DNA of 64,000 nucleotides from Neoroseomonas lacus (GTDB lineage Bacteria; Pseudomonadota; Alphaproteobacteria; Acetobacterales; Acetobacteraceae), in the NCBI RefSeq assembly GCF_014644535.1, contig NZ_BMKW01000001.1:248001-312000 (forward strand), in the 5' to 3' direction. Numbering within the stretch: position 1 is the stretch's first letter; the number at the start of each line of letters is the position of its first letter. Shown here one piece after another: positions 8,063-16,476 of this stretch. The translations under genes were made by a program, and so were the position numbers. The notes below the pieces were generated by a model that made no database searches, was not told the DNA's origin, and saw nothing but the letters and a program-made list of their open reading frames with translations.

Positions 8063-9883
8063 CTAGGCGCGTACCCGAACCGCGTCGGCGACGGCCCGCA
8101 ACAACGTGTCGCGGTCGATCGGCTTGGCGATATGGCCGTCCATGCCGCTCGCCAGACAGGCCCGCTCCTCCTCCGGCCCGGCCTCGGCGGTGACGGCGAG
8201 GATGGGCACGCGGCTTGCCGGCCCCGGCAGGGCACGGATGCGCCGCGCGGCCTCATAGCCATCCATCTCCGGCATGAAGATGTCCATCAACACCACATCG
8301 GGTAGCGACTCTTCCTCGAGCAGCGCAATCGCCGATGGCCCGTCGGCGACGCTCTGGACCCGGTGGCCGAGCTGGCCGAGCAAGGCCTCGGCTACCATCC
8401 GGTTGGCGGCGATGTCATCGACGACGAGAATGCGGAGCGCTTCGGTCCGCTTCGGTGGTTCCGGGGCCGGCGGCTCGACTGGCGCGGGCGGGGCGACCGC
8501 GGGTAGCGGCAGCGTCACGCTGAAGCAACTGCCAACCCCGCCCGGGCCAGGCGCATACCACGCCCGGCCGCCCATGGCCTCGGCCAACGCGGCGGTGATG
8601 GCGAGGCCGAGCCCGGTGCCCTCGGTGCCCGCGGCATCGGCGCCGACGCGCTCGTAATCCTGGAACAGCCGCGCGCGGCTTTCCTCCGGCACGCCGGGGC
8701 CGCTATCCGTGATGGCAATGGTCAGCCCGGCCTGGCCGGACAGCACGGAGACCGCGATCTGGCCGCCCTCGGGCGTGAACTTCACCGCATTGCCAAGCAG
8801 GTTGAGCAGGATCTGGCGCAGCCGGACCGGGTCGACCAGCACCGCGTCCGGCAAGGGCGGCAATGGCTGGAGGCTGAGGGCGATGCGCTTCTCGAGGCTG
8901 CTCGGGCGCATGAGCTCGACCGCCTCCTGCAACTGGGCGCGCAGGTCGACGGGACGCGGTGCCAGTTCCAGGCGCCCGGCCTCGATGCGGCCGAGGTCGA
9001 GGCTGTCGTTCACGATCGCGACGAGGTGCCGGCCCGCCCGCTCCAGTGTCTCGGCGCGGTCCCGCTGCGCCGGGGTAAGCGCCGGGTCGCTGGCCAACGA
9101 CTGCGCCATGCCGAGGACGGAATTGAGCAGCGTGCGCAATTCATGGCTCATGCGCGCGAGAAAGCGCGACTTTTCTTCGTTCGCCCGTTCCGAAGCGTCA
9201 CGCGCCGCCGCCAGCAAAGCATTGGACCGCTGCTCGGCCTGCTCCTTGGCGAGCGAGACCATCAGCATCGCGATGCCGACGAAGACGACCACCGATGTCA
9301 TCGAGACGAAGCCGAAGGCGACCGACATCGTGGGCAGCCCCATGCCGACCTCCGGGTGCGGCAACAGGTGGAACAGCGGGATTCGCGACACGACGAGCGT
9401 AGCGTTGACCATCAGCAGCGCTGCAAGCGGCCTGCTCGATGGCAGTCGCGCGACGGCCGGCCCCTGCAGCAATTCCCACGCGCCCGCAGATGAGTATGCC
9501 CCGCAGACCAGGGAAGCCAGGATGAGGCGCAGCGAGAAGCTCTCGTAAAAGGCCGGCACTTGGCAGGCCAGCACCCAGAGCACCGACCCCAGGGCCATGG
9601 CGGCGGGTCGGGGCGGACGTCGCATGAACTGCCGCATGCCAGTCCAGATGAGCGCGTAGGCGAACAGCACCAGAGCGTTGGCGACGACGACCGACACGAA
9701 ATCCGGGATGTGGCCGCGCGCCGAGAGCAGTGCCGCGCCAGCCGCCGCCGACAGGAATCCGCCACCGATCCATGCCAGTGGCCGCTGCTTGCGATCCTGC
9801 CGCCAGAGCAAGAGCTGCAGCGAGCCCAGGATCAGGGCCAGCAGCCAGGCGATGGCGAAGATGGTTGGCGGATGCAGCGGCAT
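8063..9883 (-). CDS. Hybrid sensor histidine kinase with 7-TM input domain
   Basis: A 606-residue membrane sensor. About seven transmembrane helices fill residues ~5-225, followed by a short coiled linker, a HisKA domain with the H-box MSHELRTLLNSVLG, and an HATPase domain with N-box LLGNAVKFTPEGG and G-box GTGLGLAITAALAEAMGG. A Pro-rich linker leads to a C-terminal receiver domain with LVVDD, the phospho-acceptor context VLMDIFMPEMDG and the final Lys in IAKP. The H-box has Leu where most kinases have Pro (HELRTP). No DNA-binding output is present, so it probably passes phosphate on to a partner encoded elsewhere. I take the ATG at 9883 because a promoter lies just upstream of it; the longer GTG start (9958) adds AT-rich sequence upstream of that promoter. 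Confidence 0.9.
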   Translation of the reverse strand: MPLHPPTIFAIAWLLALILGSLQLLLWRQDRKQRPLAWIGGGFLSAAAGAALLSARGHIPDFVSVVVANALVLFAYALIWTGMRQFMRRPPRPAAMALGSVLWVLACQVPAFYESFSLRLILASLVCGAYSSAGAWELLQGPAVARLPSSRPLAALLMVNATLVVSRIPLFHLLPHPEVGMGLPTMSVAFGFVSMTSVVVFVGIAMLMVSLAKEQAEQRSNALLAAARDASERANEEKSRFLARMSHELRTLLNSVLGMAQSLASDPALTPAQRDRAETLERAGRHLVAIVNDSLDLGRIEAGRLELAPRPVDLRAQLQEAVELMRPSSLEKRIALSLQPLPPLPDAVLVDPVRLRQILLNLLGNAVKFTPEGGQIAVSVLSGQAGLTIAITDSGPGVPEESRARLFQDYERVGADAAGTEGTGLGLAITAALAEAMGGRAWYAPGPGGVGSCFSVTLPLPAVAPPAPVEPPAPEPPKRTEALRILVVDDIAANRMVAEALLGQLGHRVQSVADGPSAIALLEEESLPDVVLMDIFMPEMDGYEAARRIRALPGPASRVPILAVTAEAGPEEERACLASGMDGHIAKPIDRDTLLRAVADAVRVRA

Positions 9884-9911
9884 GCTCGTCAGAGGTGAGT
9901 CGTAGCGATCA

Positions 9912-9940
9912 TATATGAACTGAGAGTAGAAAAGAGACAA
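9912..9940 (-). promoter_or_regulatory. Candidate promoter of the histidine kinase gene
   Basis: On the minus strand TTGTCT, a 17-base spacer and CATATA lie in a locally AT-rich stretch. Transcription would begin about 22 bases before the ATG at 9883, which supports that start. Confidence 0.4.
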
Positions 9941-10108
9941 ACTCCCAAACAATTCCACGTGTCGAGGCAGCCAGGGGCGGCATGACGGGTGCTTGAAATG
10001 GCAATCGCCTGCTGGCCTCTGCCCCGGGCGGCCGTCTCGGCGGGGCTACGCCCCGTCGGACGCCGCGTGAGAACGCCCACCACGGCCTGCCGATGGCGCA
10101 ATCGCGAA

Positions 10109-10135
10109 GGGCGCCGGGGCTGTCCCCCAGCGCCC
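10109..10135 (-). terminator. Inverted repeat downstream of yajC, possible terminator
   Basis: GGGCGC pairs with GCGCCC, extended by four GC pairs after a single mismatch, with a 5-base loop. It lies about 30 bases after the yajC stop. There is no U-tract. The remaining intergenic DNA up to the kinase gene holds no gene I can see. Confidence 0.35.
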
Positions 10136-10166
10136 GATGTCAGTCGCGGGAGGTGATATGCGGCGT

Positions 10167-10529
10167 TCAGCCACTCTTGACCGCCGAGCCCTGGTCGTTC
10201 GCCGCCTGCGGGCGGACTACGCTGGTGATGGTACCGCGCACCAGCATCACGCGCACATTCGGCGCGATCTCGGCCTCGATCTCGTCCGAGCCTTCCTTCA
10301 CCTTGGTGATGGTCGCGACGATGCCGCCCGCGGTGACCACCCGGTCATTGCGCTTGAGCTGCGTCAGCATCTCCCGGTGATCCTTCATCTTCTTCTGCTG
10401 CGGGCGGATCAACAGAAAGTAGAAGACGACGAAGATCAGCACGAGCGGCATGATCTGCATGGCGATGCCGGCGGCGCCACCGGCTGCGTCCTGGGCGTGC
10501 GCGACCGAGATCGCGAAGGGGTTCCACAT
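10167..10529 (-). CDS. yajC: Preprotein translocase accessory subunit YajC
   Basis: A 120-residue single-span inner-membrane protein that associates with SecDF in the Sec translocon. It has a hydrophobic helix (MPLVLIFVVFYFLLIRPQQK) followed by the typical KMKDHREMLTQLKRNDRVVTAGGIVATI segment, the family signature, broken here only by normal variation. The ATG at 10529 with GGAAGACGGA upstream is chosen; the upstream open frame is spurious. It is divergent from the DUF815 ATPase gene, which is the usual alphaproteobacterial arrangement. The secD and secF genes that normally follow it are absent here; a ~280-base gap and a kinase gene follow instead. Confidence 0.95.
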   Translation of the reverse strand: MWNPFAISVAHAQDAAGGAAGIAMQIMPLVLIFVVFYFLLIRPQQKKMKDHREMLTQLKRNDRVVTAGGIVATITKVKEGSDEIEAEIAPNVRVMLVRGTITSVVRPQAANDQGSAVKSG

Positions 10530-10619
10530 GGTGCTTGTTCCGTCTTCCGGCGTGATGGCGCGGAACCTAGCGGCCCGCCCCTTCCCGTCAATAGCGTCCC
10601 GTCCTATGCCCGGGAAACC

Positions 10620-11483
10620 ATGGATGATACCCCCCTGCTGCCCGCCCTCACCCGCATCGCCGAAGCGCTTGAGCGCTTGGCCCCGCCACCGGTCTCCTCG
10701 CTGGAGCTGACCTCCGCGGATGCCTTCGTCTGGCACCCCGAACCGCGTCCGCACCTCGCCCCGGTGCCGCAGGTCGCCGCCGTGCCGATCGCCCTGCTGC
10801 AGGGGATCGAGAGCCAGAAGGCGTTGCTGCTCGACAACACGATGCGCTTCGCTCGCGGCTTTTCCGCCAACAACGCCATGCTGTGGGGCGCGCGCGGCAC
10901 CGGCAAGTCATCCATGGTCAAGGCCGCCCATGCCACGGCCAATGCCGAGATCCCCGGCTCCCTCGCGCTGATCGAGATCCATCGCGAGGACATCCGCACC
11001 CTGCCCGACCTGCTGGGCCAATTGCGGCTGCAGCCTCGCCGCTGCCTGGTGTTCTGCGACGACCTGTCCTTCGAGAAGGACGATGCCGACTACAAGGCGC
11101 TGAAATCCGTGCTCGATGGCGGCATCGAGGGGCGGCCGTCCAATGTGCTGTTCTATGCCACCTCGAACCGCCGGCACCTGATGTCGCGCGACATGATCGA
11201 GAATGAGCGCAGCACCGCCATCAATCCCGGCGAGGCGGTGGAGGAGAAGGTCTCGCTGTCGGACCGCTTCGGCCTGTGGATCGGCTTCCACAACGCCGAC
11301 CAGCCGACCTTCTTCGCCATGATCGAGGGCTATGCCGCCCATTTCGGCCTGCCCATCTCCACCGAGGACCTGCATGCCCAGGCGATCGAATGGTCGGTGA
11401 CGCGCGGCGGCCGCTCGGGGCGGGTGGCGTGGCAGTTCATCCAGGATCTGGCGGGCCGGCTTGGAGTGAAGATCGACCCGTGA
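10620..11483 (+). CDS. DUF815 family AAA+ ATPase
   Basis: A 287-residue AAA+-type ATPase of unknown role, conserved next to yajC in alphaproteobacteria. Residues ~85-110 contain Walker A (GARGTGKSS). LVFCDDLSF near residue 145 is the Walker B equivalent, and NVLFYATSNRRHL is the sensor-1-like strand. SLSDRFGLWIGF and the C-terminal helical part are typical of DUF815. The start at 10620 (MDDTPLLPALTRIAEALERL) leaves a 90-base divergent promoter region with yajC. Its stop overlaps the GTG start of the downstream hydrolase, so the two are translationally coupled. Confidence 0.88.
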   Translation: MDDTPLLPALTRIAEALERLAPPPVSSLELTSADAFVWHPEPRPHLAPVPQVAAVPIALLQGIESQKALLLDNTMRFARGFSANNAMLWGARGTGKSSMVKAAHATANAEIPGSLALIEIHREDIRTLPDLLGQLRLQPRRCLVFCDDLSFEKDDADYKALKSVLDGGIEGRPSNVLFYATSNRRHLMSRDMIENERSTAINPGEAVEEKVSLSDRFGLWIGFHNADQPTFFAMIEGYAAHFGLPISTEDLHAQAIEWSVTRGGRSGRVAWQFIQDLAGRLGVKIDP

Positions 11484-12439
11484 GGGGCGCGGGGCGCGAC
11501 CCGAACGGCCGCTTCCTCAATCCGGATGGGTCCTCGGGCGGCAAGCGGCTGTCCGAGGTGGTCCGGCTGATGTTCGGCGGCAGCGGCGCGCCCTGGCCGG
11601 CGCCGGCGCCGGTCCACCCGCAGCCGCCGCCCGTGCCGCCGCCGGCGGGCCATGTCGCGGTCACCGCCATCGGCCATGCGAGCTTCTGCATCGCCTTCGC
11701 CGGTGGCCCGGTGCTGCTGACCGACCCGGTCTGGAGCCGGCGCGCCAGCCCCTTCAGCTTCATCGGCCCGCATCGCCATCGACCGCCGGGGCAGCCGCCC
11801 GACGCCTTGCCGCGGCCTGACGCGGTGCTGGTCTCGCACAACCACTATGACCATCTCGACCTCGCCACGCTGCGGCGGCTGGCGGGGATGGACGCGCCGC
11901 CGGTGATGACCGGCCTCGGCAACGCGCCGCTGATCCGCCGGTCAGGGCTGCGCCAGGTGACGGAACTCGACTGGTGGCAGGCTCATGACCTGCCCGGCGG
12001 CCACCGCATCACCTACCTGCCGATGCGGCACGGCTCAGCGCGCGGCCTGCGCGACCAATGCCACGCGCTGTGGGGCGGCTTCGCGATCGAGACGGCCTCC
12101 GGCGCCCGCCTGTTCTTCTGTGGCGACACCGCCTGGGGGCCGCATCTTCAGGAGATCGGCGACCGCCTGGGTCCCTTCGATGTCGCCCTGGTGCCGATCG
12201 GTGCCTATGACCCGCGCTGGTTCATGAACACGGTCCACATGAACCCGGAGGAGGCGCTGCTGACGCATCACGCGCTGCGCGCGCGAACATCGATCGCCAT
12301 GCATTTCGGTGTGTTTAAGCTGACGCGCGAGGCGATCGACGAGCCCACCACCCGTCTCGAAGCCCTGCGCGGGGACGCCGATTTCCGCATCCCCACCTTC
12401 GGCGAGACCATCACCCTGCCGGTCACGACGACCGGCTGA
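11480..12439 (+). CDS. Metallo-beta-lactamase-fold hydrolase, NAPE-PLD/UlaG-like
   Basis: A 319-residue member of the metallo-beta-lactamase superfamily. It has the dinuclear zinc motif SHNHYDHLD near residue 118, FCGDTAWGPH with the bridging Asp, and a late HFGVFKL histidine. The opening GRDPNGRFLNPDG and the block TDPVWSRRASPFSFIGPHR are typical of the branch that includes N-acyl-phosphatidylethanolamine phospholipase D, so a phospholipase-D-like activity on lipid amides is possible but unproved. The start is a GTG whose last two bases overlap the TGA of the ATPase gene. The Pro-rich stretch at residues 35-60 is an odd low-complexity linker. Confidence 0.88.
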   Translation: MRGAGRDPNGRFLNPDGSSGGKRLSEVVRLMFGGSGAPWPAPAPVHPQPPPVPPPAGHVAVTAIGHASFCIAFAGGPVLLTDPVWSRRASPFSFIGPHRHRPPGQPPDALPRPDAVLVSHNHYDHLDLATLRRLAGMDAPPVMTGLGNAPLIRRSGLRQVTELDWWQAHDLPGGHRITYLPMRHGSARGLRDQCHALWGGFAIETASGARLFFCGDTAWGPHLQEIGDRLGPFDVALVPIGAYDPRWFMNTVHMNPEEALLTHHALRARTSIAMHFGVFKLTREAIDEPTTRLEALRGDADFRIPTFGETITLPVTTTG

Positions 12440-12445
12440 GGCCGT

Positions 12446-13714
12446 TCAGCCGATCTTCTCACGCCCGCCCATGATGGGCTGCAGCACCGCCGGGATACGG
12501 ATGGACCCGTCTTCGTTCTGATAAGTCTCCATCACCGCGATCAGCGCTCGGCCGACGGCGACGCCCGACCCATTCAGCGTGTGCAGGAACACATTGCCCT
12601 TGCCTTCCTTCGGCTTGAAGCGGCCGTTCATGCGCCGAGCCTGGAAGTCCCGCGTGTTGGAGCAGGAGGAGATCTCGCGCCAGGCCTGCTGCCCGGGGAG
12701 CCAGACCTCGAGATCATAGGTGCGCGCCGCGCCGAAGCCGGTATCACCGGCACAGAGGAACACCCGTCGCCAGGTCAGGCCGAGATCGGTCAGCACCCGC
12801 TCGGCGCAGCGCGTCATGCGCTCATGTTCCTCGACGGATTGCTCGGGGGTGGTGATGGTGACCATCTCCACCTTCCAGAACTGATGCTGGCGCAGCATCC
12901 CCCGTGTGTCGCGCCCGGCGCTGCCCGCTTCGGAGCGGAAGCAAGGCGTCAGCGCCGTCAGGCGCATCGGCAGGTCCGCCTCGGGAATGATCGTATCCAT
13001 CGCGAAACCGGTCAGCGGTACCTCGGCGGTCGGGATCAGCCAGCGTCCGTCGGTGGTGCGGAACAGGTCGTCGGCGAATTTCGGCAGCTTGTCGGTACCG
13101 TAGGCGACGGCGTCGTTCACCAGCAGCGGGACCGAGGCCTCGGTGTAGCCGTGTTCCTCGGTGTGAAGCGCCAGCATCCATTGGCCGAGCGCGCGTTCGA
13201 GCTGCGCCAGCGCGCCCTTGAGCACGGTGAAGCGGGCGCCAGCGATCTTCGTCGCAGTGGCGAAATCCATCAGACCGAGGGCTTCGCCGAGCTCGAAATG
13301 CTGCTTCGGCTGGAAAGCGAGCGACGGGATCTCGCCATGTTGGTGCAGCACGACATTGGCGGTCTCGTCGGCGCCATCGGGCACTTCGGGGTCGAGGGTA
13401 TTAGGCAGGACTTCCAGCAGCGCTGTCTGCTCGCGCTCGGCCTCGGCGGCGGTCGTCTCCAGCGCGGCCATCTCGTCGCGCAGTGCGATCGCCTCGGCCT
13501 CCAGGGCGGCGGTGTCGCCCCCCTGGCGTTTGGCCATGCCGATCTCCTTGGCGATAGCGTTGCGGCGCGCCTGCTTCTCCTGCTGCGCGGTCTGCGCGGT
13601 GCGGCGCGCTTCGTCACGCGCCAGGATGGCGGCCGACGCCGGCGCAATTCCGCGCCGTGCCAATGCCGCATCAAACGCCGCGGGGTCGGCGCGGACGGCC
13701 CTTATGTCATGCAT
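12446..13714 (-). CDS. serS: Seryl-tRNA synthetase
   Basis: A class II synthetase of 422 residues that charges tRNA-Ser. Residues ~25-110 form the long antiparallel coiled-coil arm ([17 protein letters not shown] region). The catalytic core carries motif 2 ([21 protein letters not shown]) and motif 3 ([20 protein letters not shown]). [16 protein letters not shown] is the usual SerRS block. It is convergent with the metallo-hydrolase (6 bases apart) and follows tatC at 13 bases, continuing the tat-serS order normal in alphaproteobacteria. The surE gene often found after serS is not here. Confidence 0.97.
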   Translation of the reverse strand: MHDIRAVRADPAAFDAALARRGIAPASAAILARDEARRTAQTAQQEKQARRNAIAKEIGMAKRQGGDTAALEAEAIALRDEMAALETTAAEAEREQTALLEVLPNTLDPEVPDGADETANVVLHQHGEIPSLAFQPKQHFELGEALGLMDFATATKIAGARFTVLKGALAQLERALGQWMLALHTEEHGYTEASVPLLVNDAVAYGTDKLPKFADDLFRTTDGRWLIPTAEVPLTGFAMDTIIPEADLPMRLTALTPCFRSEAGSAGRDTRGMLRQHQFWKVEMVTITTPEQSVEEHERMTRCAERVLTDLGLTWRRVFLCAGDTGFGAARTYDLEVWLPGQQAWREISSCSNTRDFQARRMNGRFKPKEGKGNVFLHTLNGSGVAVGRALIAVMETYQNEDGSIRIPAVLQPIMGGREKIG

Positions 13715-13727
13715 CGCCGGCTATCCC

Positions 13728-14525
13728 TCAGGCGTCGTCGTTGCGCTTGGGCGCCATCCAGCGCGCCGCGAAGATCGAGATTTCGTAGAGCAGGATCAAC
13801 GGTACCGCGAGGCCGATTTGGCTGATGATGTCCGGCGGCGTGATGATCGCCGAGACCGCGAACATGCCGACGATCGCATAGCGTCGTCCCTTGCGCAGCG
13901 TCTCGACATTCACGATGCCGACCTTGACCAGCAGCGTCAGCAGCACCGGCAGCTGGAACGCCGCGCCGAAGGCCAGGATCATGTGCATGACGAGCGACAG
14001 ATACTCGCCGACCTTCGCTTCGAGCTGGATCGGGATGCCGCCGGAACCCGCGGGCGTCTCGAAGGAGATGAAGAATTTCCAGGCCAGCGGGAAGATGAAG
14101 TAGTAGGCGAGCGCCGCCCCCATCAGGAACAGGAAGGGTGAGGCGATCAGGAACGGATAGATCGCCCGCTTCTCGGACCGGTACAGCCCCGGCGCGATGA
14201 ACAACCACAGCTGCGTCGCCCAGATCGGGAAGCTGAAGAACACCGCGCCGAAGAAGGCCACTTTAAGGTAGGTGAAGAAGGCTTCGTACAGGGCGGTGAA
14301 GATCATCCGCCGTTCGCCGCCCGATTGCTGCGCGAGAATCCGCGCCAGCGGCTCCGCGAGGAAGGCGTAGATCTGGCGGGAAAAGTAATAGCAGACGGCG
14401 AAGGCGATGATGAAGGCGCCAACCGACCACAGGACCCGAAGGCGCAGTTCCTTCAGGTGATCCATCAACGGCATCGGCTTGTCGTTGATCGGATCTTCTT
14501 CTTCGGTATTCGAAGCCAAGGACAC
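13728..14525 (-). CDS. tatC: Twin-arginine translocase subunit TatC
   Basis: TatC is the six-span inner-membrane receptor that recognises twin-arginine signal peptides with TatB. The 265-residue product shows the N-terminal MPLMDHLKELRLRVLW signature, the FEYVK-like periplasmic region, and the conserved Pro/Phe pattern FGAAFQLPVLLTLLVKVG. It ends AAFRWMAPKRNDDA-like in composition (basic tail). It begins 6 bases after tatB. Confidence 0.97.
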   Translation of the reverse strand: MSLASNTEEEDPINDKPMPLMDHLKELRLRVLWSVGAFIIAFAVCYYFSRQIYAFLAEPLARILAQQSGGERRMIFTALYEAFFTYLKVAFFGAVFFSFPIWATQLWLFIAPGLYRSEKRAIYPFLIASPFLFLMGAALAYYFIFPLAWKFFISFETPAGSGGIPIQLEAKVGEYLSLVMHMILAFGAAFQLPVLLTLLVKVGIVNVETLRKGRRYAIVGMFAVSAIITPPDIISQIGLAVPLILLYEISIFAARWMAPKRNDDA

Positions 14526-14531
14526 TGTCCC

Positions 14532-15170
14532 CTACACGCTTGGGGTGGTGGGGGCGGGCCGGGGCGGCTCGGGCGGCGGAGACGGCTGGGCGGCCGGCGT
14601 GGCAACCGGTTCGGCCATCGGCGCGGACGCCGTGGCGGGAAGCGGCGCAGGCGCCGTGGTGAAAAGCGGCGCGGAGGACGCCGAGGGGGCCGGCTCGGAG
14701 GGCGGCACGAAGGCGGGTGCCGCCACGGGCTCGGGCAGCGGCGCGGGCGGCGGCATCGGCGCGGCCCAGCGCGCCACGTCGGGCGGCACGAAGGCGGGCG
14801 CGTTCTCGGGCACCGGCGGCGGCTCATAAGGCGCCGGCGGCGTATAGCTGCTGCCGCCCATCATCGGGTCATCGAAGGCCTTGCGCACTGAGCCATCACC
14901 GTCGACGGCCTTCTCAAGGTGCCCCTTGATGTCGAATTTGCGGATGTCGCTGATGGTGTTGCGCACATCGGCGATCTGGTTGCGCACGTCGTCGAGCTTC
15001 GCTTCCCGCACAAGCTCATCGGCCTGCTGCTGGAACTCGGCAACCTTCCGGCGCAGGGACTGAATCCCCTTCGCCACGCCCTTGATGGCATCGGGCAGGT
15101 CCTTGGGCCCGATGACGACAAGCGCCACCACGGCAACCAAGGCGATCTCGGACCAGGCAAGGTCGAACAT
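14532..15170 (-). CDS. tatB: Twin-arginine translocase subunit TatB
   Basis: A 212-residue protein with one N-terminal membrane helix (MFDLAWSEIALVAVVALVV), the conserved IGPKDLP turn, then an amphipathic and coiled helix (KVAEFQQQADELVREAK). The F-D-x-x-W-S-E start identifies TatB rather than TatA. The last ~90 residues are a Pro/Ala-rich low-complexity tail (PAPLPEPVAAPAFVPPSEPA), long even for alphaproteobacterial TatB. tatA, normally just upstream after scpB, is not found there. Confidence 0.93.
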   Translation of the reverse strand: MFDLAWSEIALVAVVALVVIGPKDLPDAIKGVAKGIQSLRRKVAEFQQQADELVREAKLDDVRNQIADVRNTISDIRKFDIKGHLEKAVDGDGSVRKAFDDPMMGGSSYTPPAPYEPPPVPENAPAFVPPDVARWAAPMPPPAPLPEPVAAPAFVPPSEPAPSASSAPLFTTAPAPLPATASAPMAEPVATPAAQPSPPPEPPRPAPTTPSV

Positions 15171-15259
15171 GCGTTCCTTATCCTCCGGCGTCTTTCTCTG
15201 CCGGCAGGGGACGCCCCGTTAGCAGGAAGCCGGCATCACGCCAATGCGGTGACGGATAT

Positions 15260-16306
15260 CTAGGGTGCCTCGGGCGGAAACACGAAGGCCCGCTCGGGGT
15301 CAATCGCAACTGTTACACGTTCGCCACGTGACAACCGTCGACCGGGCGGCAGCCGGGCATGCAGGTGCAGCAAGCCCCCTGCCCCATCCGGCAGCGACAG
15401 ATGCACCAGCGTCGTTGCGCCCAGCAGCCGGCAGGCATCCACCGTCGCCTCCGTGCCGGAATCGGCGCCCAGGCGCAGGCCTTCGGGGCGGACCAGCACC
15501 TCGACAGTAGCGCCATCGGCCATGCCCGGAGCAGGCAGGGCACCGACCGGGGTCTCGGCCAGGCCACAGATCACTCGCGCCGTCAGGCGGTTCACCTCGC
15601 CGAGGAAGGTCGCGACATAGGGGTCGGTCGGGCCGAAATAGAGCTGTTCCGGCGGACCGAGCTGGAGAATCCGCCCCTCCCGCATCAGGGCGATGCGGTC
15701 GCCCATGAACATCGCCTCCTCTGCGTCATGGGTGACCAGCAGCGTGGCGATGCCGGAGGTCTGCAACACATGCAGTGTGTCGTCGCGCACCTGCTCACGC
15801 AGCCGGGCGTCGAGGCTGGCGAAAGCCTCGTCCAGCAGCAGCACCGCCGGACGCGGTGCGAGGGCGCGGGCCAGCGCCACGCGCTGCTGCTGCCCGCCCG
15901 AGAGCATGTGCGGAAATGCCGCCTGAAATGCCTCGAGACCGACCCGGGCGAGCGCATCCATCACCCGCCAGCCACGTTCGCCGCGCGGGGCGAAGCGCAG
16001 GCCGAAGGCGACGTTTTCCGCCACCGTCAGATGCGGGAACAGCGCGTAATCCTGGAACACGAAGCCGACGCCGCGGCGTTCCGGCGGCACGTCCCGCCCC
16101 GGTTCGGCGATCACCTGCCCACCGAGGTCGATCCGCCCGGCCTGCAAGGGTTCGAGCCCCGCCGCCAGGCGCAGCAGCGTCGTCTTGCCGCAGCCCGAAG
16201 CGCCGAGCAGGCAGACGATCTCCCCCGGCGCGACGGAAAGGTCGATGCCGCGCAGCACCTCCTGGGCGGAATAGGCGTGGCGAATGCCGTGAAATTCGAG
16301 AGACAT
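15260..16306 (-). CDS. ABC transporter ATP-binding protein, Fe(III)/FbpC type, orphan
   Basis: A 348-residue import ATPase. It has Walker A GASGCGKTTLLR, Q-loop FVFQDYALFPHLTVAENV, signature LSGGQQQRVALARAL, Walker B VLLLDEAFASLD and switch His (VTHDAEEA), followed by a C-terminal TOBE-like regulatory domain of ~110 residues. This architecture is that of FbpC, the ATPase of periplasmic ferric-iron importers (also PotA/ThiQ relatives). No permease or binding-protein gene is nearby, so its partners are unlinked. It sits where tatA would be expected, between scpB and tatB, with a leader GAGGGC before the ATG. Confidence 0.88.
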   Translation of the reverse strand: MSLEFHGIRHAYSAQEVLRGIDLSVAPGEIVCLLGASGCGKTTLLRLAAGLEPLQAGRIDLGGQVIAEPGRDVPPERRGVGFVFQDYALFPHLTVAENVAFGLRFAPRGERGWRVMDALARVGLEAFQAAFPHMLSGGQQQRVALARALAPRPAVLLLDEAFASLDARLREQVRDDTLHVLQTSGIATLLVTHDAEEAMFMGDRIALMREGRILQLGPPEQLYFGPTDPYVATFLGEVNRLTARVICGLAETPVGALPAPGMADGATVEVLVRPEGLRLGADSGTEATVDACRLLGATTLVHLSLPDGAGGLLHLHARLPPGRRLSRGERVTVAIDPERAFVFPPEAP

Positions 16307-16317
16307 GCTTTATGCCC

Positions 16318-16476
16318 TCAGACGGCGGGCGCCGGCCATCCGGCCGGCTTGCCTTCGCGCATCCAAGGCGCATTGGCGGCGGCTGGCGGGCGGTCGCGCG
16401 CGCTCGCGCTCGCGCTGTGCGCACCGGGCCGGCCTTCGGCCTGCCTGGGGGGTGCTTTTCCGGTGATGGTGGTCAT
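16318..16476 (-). CDS. Possible small protein coupled to scpB
   Basis: A 52-codon frame whose ATG overlaps the scpB stop as ATGA and which ends 11 bases before the ABC ATPase. The product is Ala/Pro/Arg/Gly-rich and hydrophilic, ending PWMREGKPAGWPAPAV, with no membrane helix, so it is not TatA. I do not recognise it. The overlap and its exact fit between two genes are the only support. In such GC-rich DNA a chance frame of this length is easy, so this is tentative. Confidence 0.35.
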   Translation of the reverse strand: MTTITGKAPPRQAEGRPGAHSASASARDRPPAAANAPWMREGKPAGWPAPAV

